Below the pieces are notes generated by a model, which worked only from the letters and a program-made list of their open reading frames with translations, searched no databases and was not told the DNA's origin. A program made the translations under genes and the position numbers. Below, in pieces: positions 23,782 through 34,810 of a stretch of DNA of 64,000 nucleotides (positions are counted from its first letter, which is position 1; every line of letters begins with the position of its first letter). The DNA is from Bremia lactucae (Eukaryota > Oomycota > Peronosporomycetes > Peronosporales > Peronosporaceae): positions 3,182,366 to 3,246,365 of the forward strand of contig NC_090618.1 in the NCBI RefSeq assembly GCF_004359215.1. The letters are read 5' to 3'.

Positions 23782-24329
23782 GCATTTTGGGTCAAACCCT
23801 TCTAATGCACGTGAAGCGACACGAAAATGCTCGCGGGGTAAGGAAATTGAGTTTCCGAATTCCTTGTCGGATGTCAAATTAACCACCATGTCTTGTATAG
23901 AACCAATACAGGCTGGAAAATCCGGGGACGGGAATCTCCCGGCCTCCAAGAGGTGTATTGTCTCTACTCCAAGACAGGATGGACACGAAGCATGTATACC
24001 CTCACAAAGTGATACGAGTGAGCAATTACATACGCTTGTAAATGGTGTAACAGGTAACATTGAGGAGGAACTTAGCCTTGCGGCAATCCCTTCGTTACAT
24101 GCTCTTTTAGAGCTAGACGAAATGTCTATTAATGAGTGCGGCCGAGCCTTAAAGGCTGGCGACTTATCTGAAATGGTGGTCATTCGACCAACAATTGAGT
24201 TGAACTCATCGTCACTTCTAGACGAAGCTGTCCTGAATGAACAAAAGCTGCACTTAGTGCGCGAAATGGGTGATCGATCCTTAAGGATCCTACGGATCCT
24301 TTTTATTCCTTGATTAAGGAATTCCAAGA

Positions 24330-25010
24330 TGTGGTATGTAATAACTCACCATCTGTATTACCTCCGGATAGAGGTGTTCGTCATGAAGTTGACTTGGTTG
24401 TGGGAATCAAATACTGTGTCACAAGACAATAACTTTTCCCACGGGAGCAGAGTGACGTCATTGACGATTTCTTCCGTGCTAAGCACGAGGCTGGAATGGT
24501 ACGAGAGAGCAAATCTCCTCATTCAACACCGACATTTTGTGTCAAAAAGCCAAATGGTAATGGCACATTATACATGCATGTAATAAGCTTAATGCTGTCG
24601 CTATACTAGCACAAACCTCATTCTTAGAAAGGATGTTCTTCAGAATAATATGGTGGGATATACAATGTACAGTGCATTGGACTTAGTCAATGGTTACTAC
24701 CAATTGCTCATGCGAGCTAGCGATATCCCGCTTACAGCGGTCAGCACCCCAAGCGGCATTTATGGGAGTGGCTGGTTATGCCACAAGGGCTTTCCAACGC
24801 CCCGGCAACATTTAATCGTCTAGTGACGCAACTGTTTCGCCCTCTCGAGGTTATACACAGACTTATTTCGATGACATTTTTGTCCAAAGTCGTGCGGAGC
24901 AGGGTCGGTGGATATGGAAAACCATTTAGATCATTTGCGAGCAGTGCTCGAGTGCATGTGGACAAATTAATTGTATGCCAATGCATCTAAACGCATTTTT
25001 GGCGCAGACG
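24330..25010 (+). pseudogene. Reverse transcriptase relic of element A
   Basis: Motifs spread over several frames: GMVRESKSPHSTPTFCVKKPNG, then WEWLVMPQGLSNAPATFNR (about 24765-24820) and the catalytic strand YFDDIFV (about 24865-24885). Multiple stops and at least two frameshifts. Catalytic Asp pair is still encoded. Confidence 0.75.
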
Positions 25011-25019
25011 AATTCCTTT

Positions 25020-25690
25020 TTTAGGATGCTTCATTGGAAAGCGAGGCCTTAGAGCGGATCCCGCTAAGGTAAAAGCCATAGTAGATTGGCCGGTTCCTAA
25101 AAACCAAAAGGATTTGCTTAAGTAGTTGGGTCTCGCCAATTACTTATACAAATATAGCGAAAATTACGCTTATATGGCTAGGCCATTATCTAATCTCCTT
25201 AAAAAGGATACTGAACGGTGCTGAACTAGCACCAAAAGTAATGTATTTCGAGCAGTTTCGGATAGTCTTACCCATGCCCCGATTCTGGCACTGCCAAACC
25301 CAAATTGGCCTTTCAGTGTCGTCTGTGACGCATCTGATTTTGCCATTGGCAGTGCTCTGTTACAAAGAGATGTTGAGGGACATGAACGTGTTATTGCGTT
25401 CGAGTCTAGACAGCTGAAAGCTGCGGAAAAGAAATACTCAGTTCATGACAATGAGTTACTTGCTATCAAGTATGCTCTCGTCAAATTCAGAGTTCATCTG
25501 CTCGGCTCTAAGCCGTTTGTGATATATACAAATTACGCATCATTACGCACGGCGACTAAGTCGACCCATCTCTCACAAAGAATGGCCCGATGGCTATCCC
25601 TTTCGTGTAATACAACTTCGAGGTGAAGTATAAGCCCGGCAAGCAGAATGCTTTGGCCGATGCGTTATCACGCAGGCCGGATTATAAGCT
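25020..25690 (+). pseudogene. RT connection and RNase H relic of element A
   Basis: FLGCFIGKRGLRADPAKVKAIVDWP leads into RNase H: FSVVCDASDFAIGSALLQRD, ELLAIKYALVKFRVHL, YTNYASLR and SQRMARWLS, ending at KPGKQNALADALSRRPD. Interrupted by stops near 25120 and 25220. In an active element it would degrade RNA in the RNA:DNA hybrid. Confidence 0.75.
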
Positions 25691-26660
25691 TACTCATTTA
25701 ACGACTATCTCGTCGCCTATTCCTGAATTAATCCGTTCAGCTTACGCCAAGGATGAACAGTGTGTAGCTCTGCTACGAGCTTTAAGAAATCTGATTCAGG
25801 TATTAAATTGCCGGAACGTTTGCGTGCAAGGTTACATCGATTTTCTATCGATAACGATCTCTTGCTTTATTGCACAGACGTCGCGGACCCTCCGCGTGTC
25901 GTTGTTCCTCATGATGAGGATTTGAAGTACCGAATTCTCTACGAGGCACACGATAGTGTCCTTGGTGGTCATCTCGGTAGAGAAAAGACCTACGGCTCTA
26001 TATGCCAGCGTTATTGGTGGCCCAAACTTTATAAATGGGTCAGCACATATGTCCGTATATGCAGCACTTGCCACCGGTTTAAACCCTCGGCGCATGCTGC
26101 TGCGCCACTGGCGAGACTTTCCGTCCCCATAGGTTGCTGGGAGTCCATTACTTTGGATTTTGTTTTCAAGCTACCGAAAGATTCAGCCGGTAGTTCCGGT
26201 ATAGTGGTCTTTCTGACCGTTTGAGCAAAATGGCTCACTTAGCGGCCGTGCCGGATTCCATTGATGGAGAAGGTACAGCTACGCTGTTTATCGATCGCGT
26301 GTTTCGACAACATGGTTGCCAGTGGCAATTGTCTATGATCGGGATCCCCGTTTCACGGGTAAAGTCTAAAAATCACTTTTCCGAGTGCTTGGCACCAGAT
26401 TGGATATGTCCACTGCGGACCATCCGCAGACCGATAGTCAAATTGAACGTGTCAATCGCGTCATTGAAGACGTTTTACGCAGCGTGTGTGCTCAGAAACC
26501 AAAGCGCTGGAGCTCAATGCTCCCAGTGGTGGAGTTTGCGTTGAATAACGCTGTTCATGCCTTTACAGGCTATACTCCATTCTATGTAAACGGTCTTACC
26601 CACCCACGCGTCCCATTAATGATACAACTGCGTGGTTCAGGGCTTGGTAGGGGATAATTA
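25690..26660 (+). pseudogene. Integrase relic of element A
   Basis: The HHCC zinc domain is intact in frame (H-x-H spacing in EAHDSVLGGHLGREKTYG, then CSTC, about 25940-26075), followed by the catalytic core start (WESITLDFVF). Frame is broken at 26222 and again near 26340; the third catalytic region, STADHPQTDSQIERVNRVIED, reads in another frame (about 26405-26470). Confidence 0.75.
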
Positions 26661-26879
26661 GCCGATAAGCTTGCTGATATCAGCCCTGTTACAGTTTGGA
26701 AACGAGTAAGCAAGTTTCTCGCGATGCGATTTATTGTGTTAAGACACGTAAGGGATACGATGGCTGATAACCAAGACAAACAAAAAGAACAAGCAGATGC
26801 CAAAGGCAGAAGCTGTATTAATTCTAAATGCATCAAATGCTTCCGCAGAAATTTCAGCTTCCTCCCGCGTTGCTTGATG

Positions 26880-27065
26880 CGCGGGGGAACCTTCAGTTTC
26901 ATATGGAGAAACTTTTAGGCGTCGTCGTCGTAAGGGTCAATACCAGTATCTGGTGAAGTGGCTAGGGTACCCCTCTTCTTAAAACTCTTGGGAATTCGAG
27001 GTACCTCTTCGGCAAGATTGCCCGTACGCCGTTGACGTTTTTGAGCGCCATGCTCAGGGTCAACT
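26880..27065 (+). pseudogene. Chromodomain of element A
   Basis: RRRRKGQYQYLVKWLGYPSS, a stop, then NSWEFEVPL (about 26917-27010): the aromatic cage and W-G-Y/W-E signature of integrase-linked chromodomains, which steer insertion to marked chromatin. One in-frame stop. It overlaps the 3' end of the antisense frame. Confidence 0.7.
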
Positions 27066-27946
27066 CGCGTCAAACGACGCTTCCCACCACTAAACGTGGG
27101 ATTAGGTGGATCTATAGCCTCAATGCGGCTTGGATCCATGGTTGTACGGTCAATCGAAGCACTGAAATATCGGCTAGGCCTTTCTTCGTTTTGTGGCATA
27201 AATGCCGAACGTAACTGACCTTTAACCTTAAGCTTAGCGAAATCGAAGCGAAGCTTCCGTTCTAAACGAACATCACCTCTATACGCAGGCTCTCTGATAT
27301 TTCAAATTTTACGAAGTCGGCGGGCCCGGTGGACCCAGTTCTCAAATGAGACTTCGTTTTCACTCCTTGTTTCGTTTGGAAACAAAACGATCGGAATTTC
27401 CCTCATGGAGGTCACCGAAGCCCCACGGGCTTGATCACGTAAACGCGTCAGATACTGGCTTCGCGTCATTACCTTTGGCGTAAGGTATTGCTCATGAAGA
27501 GCGTCGCGGGCAGCGATGTCATCCGGCGTCCTCGCCGGGTCACCAGAGATTCAGATGGCCAAGCTATGGCCCGCTATCTCTTTGAGACGCTCGTCCGCAC
27601 TAAGCGGAGTGAATCTATATTCACTATGAGCCTTAGCTTTCGCTATTTCGGCAGCTCGGCGACGAGCTCTTTCCTCTATGAGGATTATCTGCTCTTGCTC
27701 TTCGTCGAGCGGATTCGTGATGATGTTGGACTCAGGGTCCCGTGTCCTGCTCAATGCAGTTAAGACATCAGCGGCACCACGTTTTGGGAACGGATTCGGG
27801 GCCCGCCGACGTTCATCCAGAGGGGAAGGCGTGCGAGAACGACGCTTTTGCTCTTCATCATCTGATGGAGTGTGACTTTCAAAGTCCACCATTCCCTCAT
27901 CGTCGAGGAAGGTGCTAAGAGTCTGTGATTCACGCTTGATTGTCAT
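26915..27946 (-). pseudogene. Antisense ORF of element A, 343 codons with two in-frame TGA
   Basis: Opposite to pol, an ATG at 27946 opens a single frame to TAA 26915 interrupted only by TGA at 27553-27551 and TGA at 27304-27302, with no frameshift. The product is acidic and Ser/Pro-rich at first (FLDDEGMVDFESHTPSDDEE), then Glu/Arg-rich helical, then RSQYLTRLRDQARGASV, FENWVHRARRLRK and a basic C-terminus ending DPYDDDA. It resembles no family I know. Its position, between chromodomain and 3' LTR and reading toward pol, parallels antisense ORFs described in some plant Ty3/gypsy elements. Keeping one frame over 1 kb while pol has many frameshifts suggests it was a gene. Confidence 0.55.
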
Positions 27947-28057
27947 TAGACAAAGGAAGTAAAAACACAACCGAACGGTTAGCTGTTTTGGTTCCAACCT
28001 CAAAGAGGAAATGAAGCGAATGTTGTCACTCGGTGTCAACAGTCTGATGGGGAAGGG

Positions 28058-28542
28058 TGTAATGGGGCAAACATCGGTTGTAGATCCTTTGTTATGTTAC
28101 ATTGACTTTATGGGTAAAATACCCTTTAATCTAATTTAAAATAGTTATTTACTTAAAATAAATCCCTTTATTATGGGTAACAAATGTGGTCGCCGCCAGA
28201 TAAAAATCTGGCGGCCAAAAATTAATTTTAAAATTTAGCTAGGGTAAGGTTTTAAGATTTAAGAAATTAAATAAAGTGCTTTCGTTCCCTTTTGATCTTA
28301 AAGCGTTAAGTGCCTTTCTAAGGCTTGCGCATTGATCTGTAAGAGAAAGAAGCCTTTCTAATGTATATCCTCTTGGGCACTAGTTGCCACTTGGTTCTAC
28401 GAACCCCTGAATCCCTTAAACTAGGATTCTTTAAGCTTTAACGACTCCCTGAGTTGTCAAACCCATTAGTTCAAAAGAATTAAGTGACTTTCTGAGTCTG
28501 AAAATCTTCCTCTTACTTTAGGAGCGAAGTAGCTCCGCTACA
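28058..28542 (+). repeat. 3' LTR of element A
   Basis: Pair of the LTR at 21220; begins TGTAATGGGG after a purine-rich tract and ends GCTACA. The palindrome GCCGCCAGAT...ATCTGGCGGC is preserved. The two LTRs differ at many scattered positions, so the insertion is not recent. Confidence 0.85.
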
Positions 28543-28735
28543 GTTATACAACGGCGCGCACCTCGCTGAACTTACACTTAAATAGATTGCCATGTGTGGC
28601 AAGGCTTGCCTGCGCTGAGATGGCTTTTAAAATTATTGATTAACTTTGTAACGAGAAGGGAGCTAAACGATAGATTGAGTAACGCAGCGGCCAATATATA
28701 AACATATTGTAAGCAATTTCAGAATAGTGAATTTA

Positions 28736-29168
28736 TGTAACGGAATGTATCGTTATATGAAATTAACACTTGTTGTTTGTCAATTAATGTATTATCTAAA
28801 AGGTAGATAACATATCGGAAATTTTTATTTACATAGTAATATTTGGGAAGCTTGTCCATTGGTAGATATATGCCATCATATATGCGTGCTCCTCGGTCCA
28901 GTCAGCACTGGACGCCCGCAAAGTGAGACAGATAAGACTTTATTACATGTTTTCTATTAGTATATAATCAAATTAGCAAGAATCGATTGAAACAGAAGAA
29001 CTTAATTATATTAAATACAGTTAACTTTAAACCTTCCTTAAAGCAAGTGCTTTAGAGAAAGTCTTCATCTGCACGTACTAGTGTACGGGAAGTGACGTGC
29101 CACTCGCACTGAAGCAGTGCGAAGTGGAGTTGTACTGAAGCAGTACAAGTCGGCAGTGCCCCGTTACA
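28736..29168 (+). repeat. 5' LTR of element B
   Basis: TGTAACGG...CCCCGTTACA, 433 bases, paired with 35960-36398 and also similar to 50384-50800 (inverted). Contains GGTCCAGTCAGCACTGGA, a near palindrome present in all three copies. Confidence 0.9.
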
Positions 29169-29369
29169 CCTGGTAGCACTCAGTAGTCCGTCCAAGGACC
29201 ACAGTTCTATCATCTAACATGGACAAATTAGATGATTAATAGAAATACGCATCGCGTTCCGCGTGATAGGGTACTCCTTTATAAGTGACATAGAAAGGAG
29301 TGCGGTCGAACGAATGAGTTCGACCGTAGATGCTGTCCGGTTTTTTTTTTTTTTGGACAGAGATGCCCT

Positions 29370-30216
29370 CCATTCAGTTATCAACATAAACTTGACGAGG
29401 CGAAGGAGAAAGTAGCCTTGCTTGATCAGCAAGGCTCTCATCAGTCAGAAATGTTGAGGTTGCAACAGGCACAGACCCCTGTACCTGGGATGACGCACAC
29501 GCGTCGTCCGGAAACCTTGAATATAGATATCTCTAAGTATAGGGGAGTCGATAAGGACTTACTTTTAAGGTGGTTCGTCGAATGGGAAGATGCCACAAAA
29601 AGCTCGTCACATCGTCGGCGAGCAAATGCAAGTCACATTTGCTCAATCAAATTTGGCAGGTCGTGCCAAAACTTGGGCACTAGGCCTCAAGTTGCGCGAC
29701 CCATTGGTATTTGGCTCGCTAGAAGCTTTTCAAGCCCAGCTCAACCAAACGTTGATTACGGTGTTCATGCAAAATCTAACGGATGGTCTTAGGAAGACCC
29801 ATCTGTTCCGCTTTGAACTGGATACGCTTGAAGAAGCAATATCCGTTGCGGAACAGGAGGACTTTAGTTCGAGACAGGCTCAAGCTAGTTCGTCATCGTA
29901 TTGTCCTCCGAGACGACAAGATATTTGAGGTCCAGATTTTATGGACCTCTCTTACGTCGAAAGCAAGAGACCTCGCTTTTTGAACAATAAGCGATTGCAT
30001 CCCTGCAATCGCTGTCAAAAGTTAGGTCACTACGCTCATGAGTGTAGTGCCCCACGCCCAGCACCGAAAGGTACTGAACGTAATTTCGCAACAGCGAGGC
30101 GGGCAGCAAAAAAACGGTCGGGGTCAGTAGGGGCGCAGTGCCCTACTGATCCAGCAACCTCCAGGGAATTTGCAAATCTCTTATCGAAAGTTGCTCCAGA
30201 CACACATTCATCATGA
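29370..30216 (+). pseudogene. gag relic of element B
   Basis: Coiled-coil start (LDEAKEKVALLDQQ), capsid block DISKYRGVDKDLLLRWFVEWEDA, then after a frameshift near 29590 FAQSNLAGRAKTWALGLKLRDP and the zinc knuckle CNRCQKLGHYAHEC (about 30004-30045). The knuckle is complete. Capsid blocks match element C gag, so B and C are related families. Confidence 0.75.
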
Positions 30217-30263
30217 AGCTCTGCTCCTGGCGATGAGGTATCCTTTATCACCTTGAAGTTAAA

Positions 30264-30590
30264 GTGACAAATGAATTGTCACTTAAAGCCGTAGTGGACC
30301 GTATGGCGTCGAAAAACTTTTTTCGTCGCCAGTCGCTAGAGGGTCGTACGCTCAAATATGCTGAGCGCAACATCCCTTTAACGAGGATGACGATGCGTCT
30401 AGAGACAGGCGGATCGATAACAGTGATGAAACGCGTTGTAAAATTTCACTACACGTAAAAGATTTACAGTATGATGATGATTTCATCGTACTGGATTTGG
30501 ATGACAAATTTGATGTCATCCTAGGTTTTCCTTGGCCCAGAAGTATGAGCCAAGAATCAGCTGGCAACATCGAACCGTAAAGATGCCTCC
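30264..30590 (+). pseudogene. Aspartic protease relic of element B
   Basis: The active-site position reads VVDRMASKNFF where D-[SC]-G is expected, so it is dead; downstream MTMRLETGGSITV and, after a frameshift, DDKFDVILGFPW mark the second half of the retropepsin-like fold. Confidence 0.65.
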
Positions 30591-31348
30591 CACTTGTTCA
30601 TCAGATGCCATCTGATGAACGTTTTGGAGCATCCACAAGTGTGTGGATGTACTACAAATGAGTGCGATGGCTGCTTAAGGTCACAATGTGATTACTAATC
30701 ACACTGTGGAGTCAGCTTCCGGCGGCTGTGCGAATGCACAGGCAGCGCCGAAGGTCCACCACTCGAAAAAGTTCGGTGGATTGAGACATGAATGTACGCC
30801 TAGCGGGCGACATCCAAAGAATATATTGGTTGTCCAAAAGGGACAACGCGATGTTCCTAGGTCGAGTAGAGAGTCGACCGTAGAGGACCCGACTATGATA
30901 GCGCAATCACAGTCGAAGAACGTTGAGGGAAGAGGTCCCCACGTACTTGAGGAGAAATCTCCTCAATAGTTGAAGTTACTAGACTTCAAAATCCCGAGGA
31001 TTTAATCCCTCGGCAGCCTGTGGATAAATCCCAGGAAGAAACCGAGACAATAAATGTTTTGGTTACTAACGGTTCAAGAGTAGGCGCTTATACTCTTGAT
31101 CTGTATGCGCCTCCGAAGTTAACTTCGGAGATAACTCAATTAACAACCTTAGAACCTAAGCAATTCTTGAGAGATCTGCATGGTGGTAAAATCAAGCAGA
31201 TCTACGTACTCGTCACAGAGGACGAATACGTAATCGACATTCGGTCAGCGGTGATTTTTGCAGAGAACGAACGGGTTCTCAGCAGCTCATCGATGGACGA
31301 AAGTGTCCTCGATGTGAAGACTCGGATTGAAAGATACACTACTCAATC

Positions 31349-32078
31349 TTGGGGTCACTCAAGGAAAATCCTCTATACGAGGATTTGATTTTAGAATTCA
31401 GGGATGTATTCCCTGAAGCAGTTCCATGCGAGTTGCCTAAGGATAAATGCACTCGACATGAGATCGAGCTTAAACCGGGCTCGAAGTACTGTGTCATGAA
31501 GCAGTGGCCACTGCCTCGTGAACAAGTACTTGCGATCGATAAATTCTTTACCGATCGAGTAAAAGCGGGCCATTTGAGGGAGTCAACCTCCCCACATAGC
31601 TCTCCAACCTTCTGTGTGCGAAAGGCCACAGGAGGGTGGCGGATAGTGCTCGCATTCAACAAACTGAATGCTGCAACAGTACCCGCTCAAACGCCGATAC
31701 CTAGAAAAGACGTAATCATAGATGGTACGTCTAAGAGTACGATCTTTTCGTCTATGGATCTGATGGATGGGTTCTAATAAATCCTCATGCGTGAACGGGA
31801 CATCCCGAACACAGCAGTGAGCACTCCCAGTAGGATGCTCTGGGAATGGCTAGTAATGCCACAGGGGCTTAGTAACGCCCCTGCAACATTTAACAGATGT
31901 GTAACAAATCTGTTGAGACCGGTGCGAGAATTCGCACCGAGTTATTTTGATGATGTATTCGTCCTAGCCGGGCCATGGACGGTATGACGGACGTGGAAGT
32001 TCATGTAACTCGCGTTCGTCAGGTTCTTACACTTCTGCGAAAGCATAAGTTGTACGTAAATATCAAGAAGGTTTTTCT
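31349..32078 (+). pseudogene. Reverse transcriptase of element B, N-terminal and palm part
   Basis: 142 codons open from 31349: RDVFPEAVPCELPKDK, GSKYCVMKQWPLPREQV, GHLRESTSPHSSPTFCVRKATGGWR, then tandem stops at 31778, then WEWLVMPQGLSNAPATFNR and YFDDVFV (about 31942-31965). The coding sense stops abruptly at LYVNIKK near 32075, where the inverted segment begins. Confidence 0.8.
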
Positions 32079-32079
32079 T

Positions 32080-32870
32080 TATGCCATCAAACAAAGTTGA
32101 CCGTAAGTTTTGCAACAGCAGTATTATTCTTACTGTTGGAGTGCGCAGCCGGCTTGAAATCGGGACGGCGTGACAAAGCATCAACGACGACGTTAAGTCG
32201 TCCTGGTTTTATTCCACGAAGAAATTAAATTCCGCGAAGAAGGATAGCCACCTCGCTATTCTTTGCGAGAGGTGTGGGCTGTTTACGGCCATGCGTAATG
32301 ACGCATGGTCCGTATATACGATGAACGGTCTATCTCATCGGAGATAGACCCTAAATTTAGCCAGTGCATATTTCATGGCAAGGAGTTCCTCACCACGCAC
32401 TGGGTAATTGCGTTCAGCTGGTTGCAGCTGACGCGATCGGTAACAAACGACGCGCTCCGCGCCATCTGTATCGTATTGCATTAATGCACAGCCGATTGCG
32501 AAATCGCTGGCGTCACAGACCACATGGAATGGTCTGTCTTGATCTGCAATCGCCAAGACGGGCGATTGTATCAAGCTTTGCTTGATACCTTCAAAGGAAC
32601 GCTGACAATCAGCGTTCCGTAACCATTTCTCGTCTTTTCTCAAGAGACGAGAGAGATGAACTGTCATCTCGGCATAATTGCGTGAGCACTTGTGCAAGTA
32701 CGCCGCTAGCCCAAGGAACAATCTAAGTCCCTCTACATCGACTAAAATTGGCCAGCCGGTAATCGCCTGGATCTTTTCGAGATCAGGGCGACACAGAAGA
32801 TAAGGACCTTCTGTGTTTAACGGATCATCTGATGAATTTATCCAATAATTTCTCAAAAATTTACCGGCTT
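32080..32870 (-). pseudogene. Inverted RNase H segment inside element B
   Basis: A 173-codon minus-strand frame (32856-32335) reads CRPDLEKIQAITGWPI, LFLGLAAYLHK, FHVVCDASDFAIGCALMQYD, GEELLAMKYALAKFRVYL, and continues after a stop through LSQRIARWLSFFAEF to ADALSRRPDF-like sequence near 32150. This is exactly the RT-connection and RNase H block that should follow LYVNIKK and precede integrase on the plus strand. So about 0.8 kb has been inverted in place. Confidence 0.85.
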
Positions 32871-32929
32871 TATATCGATCGTCATCCGATCGTTACACAA
32901 CACGCAACGACTTACTGTAATACACAGCC

Positions 32930-33720
32930 GTTGCCGGTGATACTCCAAGTGTCGTCGTCCCAACTCACAATGATTTGCGATTGCGTATCATGTATGAGTG
33001 TCACGATGCACCAGCAATTAGGCATCGCGGCGTGAGAAAATTTTTCTCACTGTAAGTCGCGACTTTTACTGACCCGCCAGTATCAGCTCGTGCGCAAGTA
33101 GATTTGTGCTTGCAAAGTGTGTCAACGGGTGAAGCCTAGACCTTCATCCCGTGCACCTATACGACCTTTATTATTTCTGGAAAATTATTTCCGGCAGAGT
33201 GTTGGCAGTCCGTATCTTTGGACTTCGTCTTCGAATTTTCCGAAGACGACCACAACAACAATGGAAATCCTGTTTTTGTAGACAGATTCAGCAAAATGGT
33301 ACATCTTGCTGCAGTACCAGAATCAATAACGGCTTAGGGCTGTGCATGTGTCTTCATCGACACGGTACTCGGACTTTACAGTTTACCCTGCGAACTGGTC
33401 TCCGATTGAGGTCCACGATTCACGGCGGAGTTATGGCAATCGTGTTCCGATCTCTCGGAACCACGGCTGACTATGTCAACTTCTGATCATCCAGATACAG
33501 ATAGTCAGACGGAATGCGTCAATCGCGTCCTCGAAGAGATACTTCGGGGCTACGTCAAATCGTATCCGAATTGGAGCAAGTTTTTACCGATGGCCGAATT
33601 CGTCATCATCGATTCGGTGCATGCGTCGACAAAACATACGTTGTTCTTTGTGAATGGCTTGCGCCATCCACGCATACCCACCCAATTAGAGGAATTCTCT
33701 AGTTTAAGAGGGGGCTAGCC
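32930..33720 (+). pseudogene. Integrase relic of element B
   Basis: HHCC domain remnants (YECHDAPAIRHRGVRK, CACKVCQRVKP), then catalytic core DFVFEFSEDDHNNNGNPVF, VFIDTVLGLYSLPCELVSD and TSDHPDTDSQTECVNRVLEEIL (frame 33473-33718). Several stops. Followed by a linker (33777-34110) with PVLLPTVNLPKHVVTNVGSS, the usual C-terminal integrase region. Confidence 0.8.
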
Positions 33721-34197
33721 TCGCACGAGCAAAAGAATTTCTGGCTCATGCTCACCACGCGTCGAAATTACTAACAATGCGAATGATGTCGAAGCAATCC
33801 ACATCGAATATGAGAAAAATATCATGGCAGTGCGCACAAAGCGCACTGAAAAGGATAACAAAACAAATGAGTCAGCAGAGGAATTTTTTGCTGGCTAGAG
33901 AATCAGTAGTCCGTTTCGTACAGAATTCTATTGCTAACGCAGTGGACCGGCAGAAACGGAACGCAGACAAATATGGACGAGCAAATGTTATTTCATTTAA
34001 AAATTAATGACCCAGTACTACTACCAACGGTAAACTTACCTAAGCATGTAGTCACTAATGTGGGTAGTAGTAGGCTACTACCCAAGTTCATTGTAACAAT
34101 CCGTTAACTGCATTGCAGAGGCAATATGTACACAATAGATTACCACGAAGGATGCAAACGCATCAATAATTAACGTTGGTCGGCTCCGCCCGTATTA

Positions 34198-34467
34198 TCA
34201 GTATGCGGTCTCTTCCGCGGACGGAATCTGACCAGCCCTTTCAAGAATCCCTAAAAGATTCTTGTGATCACGAACCAGACTCTCATGCTGAGTCTGGAGA
34301 TTGTCATGCCGAATCCGAAGTTCCTCGAAATCACGATGAGCTGACGACAGCTCGTCACGAAAAGCGTGATATTCCGTTCGTACTCCAACATTGAGTAGGC
34401 AGTTTTCGAACGGTCTTCTAACCGTTCGATCCGGTGAGCCAGCATCGTCTGTTCTAACGAGTGACAC
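34198..34467 (-). pseudogene. Antisense coiled-coil frame in element B
   Basis: Minus-strand frame of 89 codons ending at TGA 34200-34198, with a heptad-like run from FRDELSSAHRDFEELRIRH to SLVRDHKNLLGILERAGQ. An overlapping frame upstream (AHRIERLEDRSKTAYSML) continues the coil across a one-base shift near 34395. The plus strand here is full of stops. A similar coil followed by an A-G dipeptide occurs antisense at the same relative place in element C (37745-37880). Confidence 0.45.
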
Positions 34468-34810
34468 TTACCGCGCTCGTGGTCAGGACCTACCTACAGT
34501 ACATGGAGGTAGTGGTCGAGTTTGTCGATCTTTGACTCGAGATCCAACATATAGGTCGGATCTAGTTTTCCCTCCTCCACCCCAACCATTAGTGGATTCC
34601 CATGATAGTCAACGCTTCCTTAATAAGCGCATCGTAAGCGACCGTGATGTGAAGGGGCGGCGAACGAGATATCTTGTTCGCTGGTGCGGTTATCCACCTT
34701 TGCATGACAGCTGGGAGCCTCGTCCCCAGCTGGTTGTCGACGTTGAGGGCCTCATCCATCAGTATACGAGACCCATTGGATTGATCAGAAGGTCTATTGG
34801 AAAACACGCG
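34434..34810 (+). pseudogene. Chromodomain of element B
   Basis: Frame 34391-34990 encodes a Pro-rich linker (VFPPPPQPLVDSH) and a chromodomain: QRFLNKRIVSDRDVKGRRTRYLVRWCGYPPLHDSWEPRPQLVVD, with the Y/W/W cage positions and the Trp-Glu-Pro turn. The cleanest domain in this element; chromodomains target integration to particular chromatin. Confidence 0.8.

Larger units (their letters stand above)
21220..28542 (+). mobile_element. Element A: Ty3/gypsy chromovirus, decayed, with antisense ORF
   Basis: Two LTRs (21220-about 21731 and 28058-28542) enclose gag, aspartic protease, RT, RNase H, integrase and chromodomain on the plus strand, in the Ty3/gypsy order (integrase after RNase H). All parts carry stops or frameshifts, so the copy cannot move by itself. 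A purine tract (about 28046-28057) precedes the 3' LTR, and a primer-binding-like TGG(GG)TAGCAC follows the 5' LTR. Flanking 5-mers (gtggt before, gttat after) agree at only three of five places, so the target duplication is uncertain. A long antisense frame occupies 26915-27946. Confidence 0.88.

Noticed and set aside
28543..28735. Element A 5-bp target duplication (gtggt/gttat)
   Set aside because: Only three of five positions match; not enough to claim a duplication.
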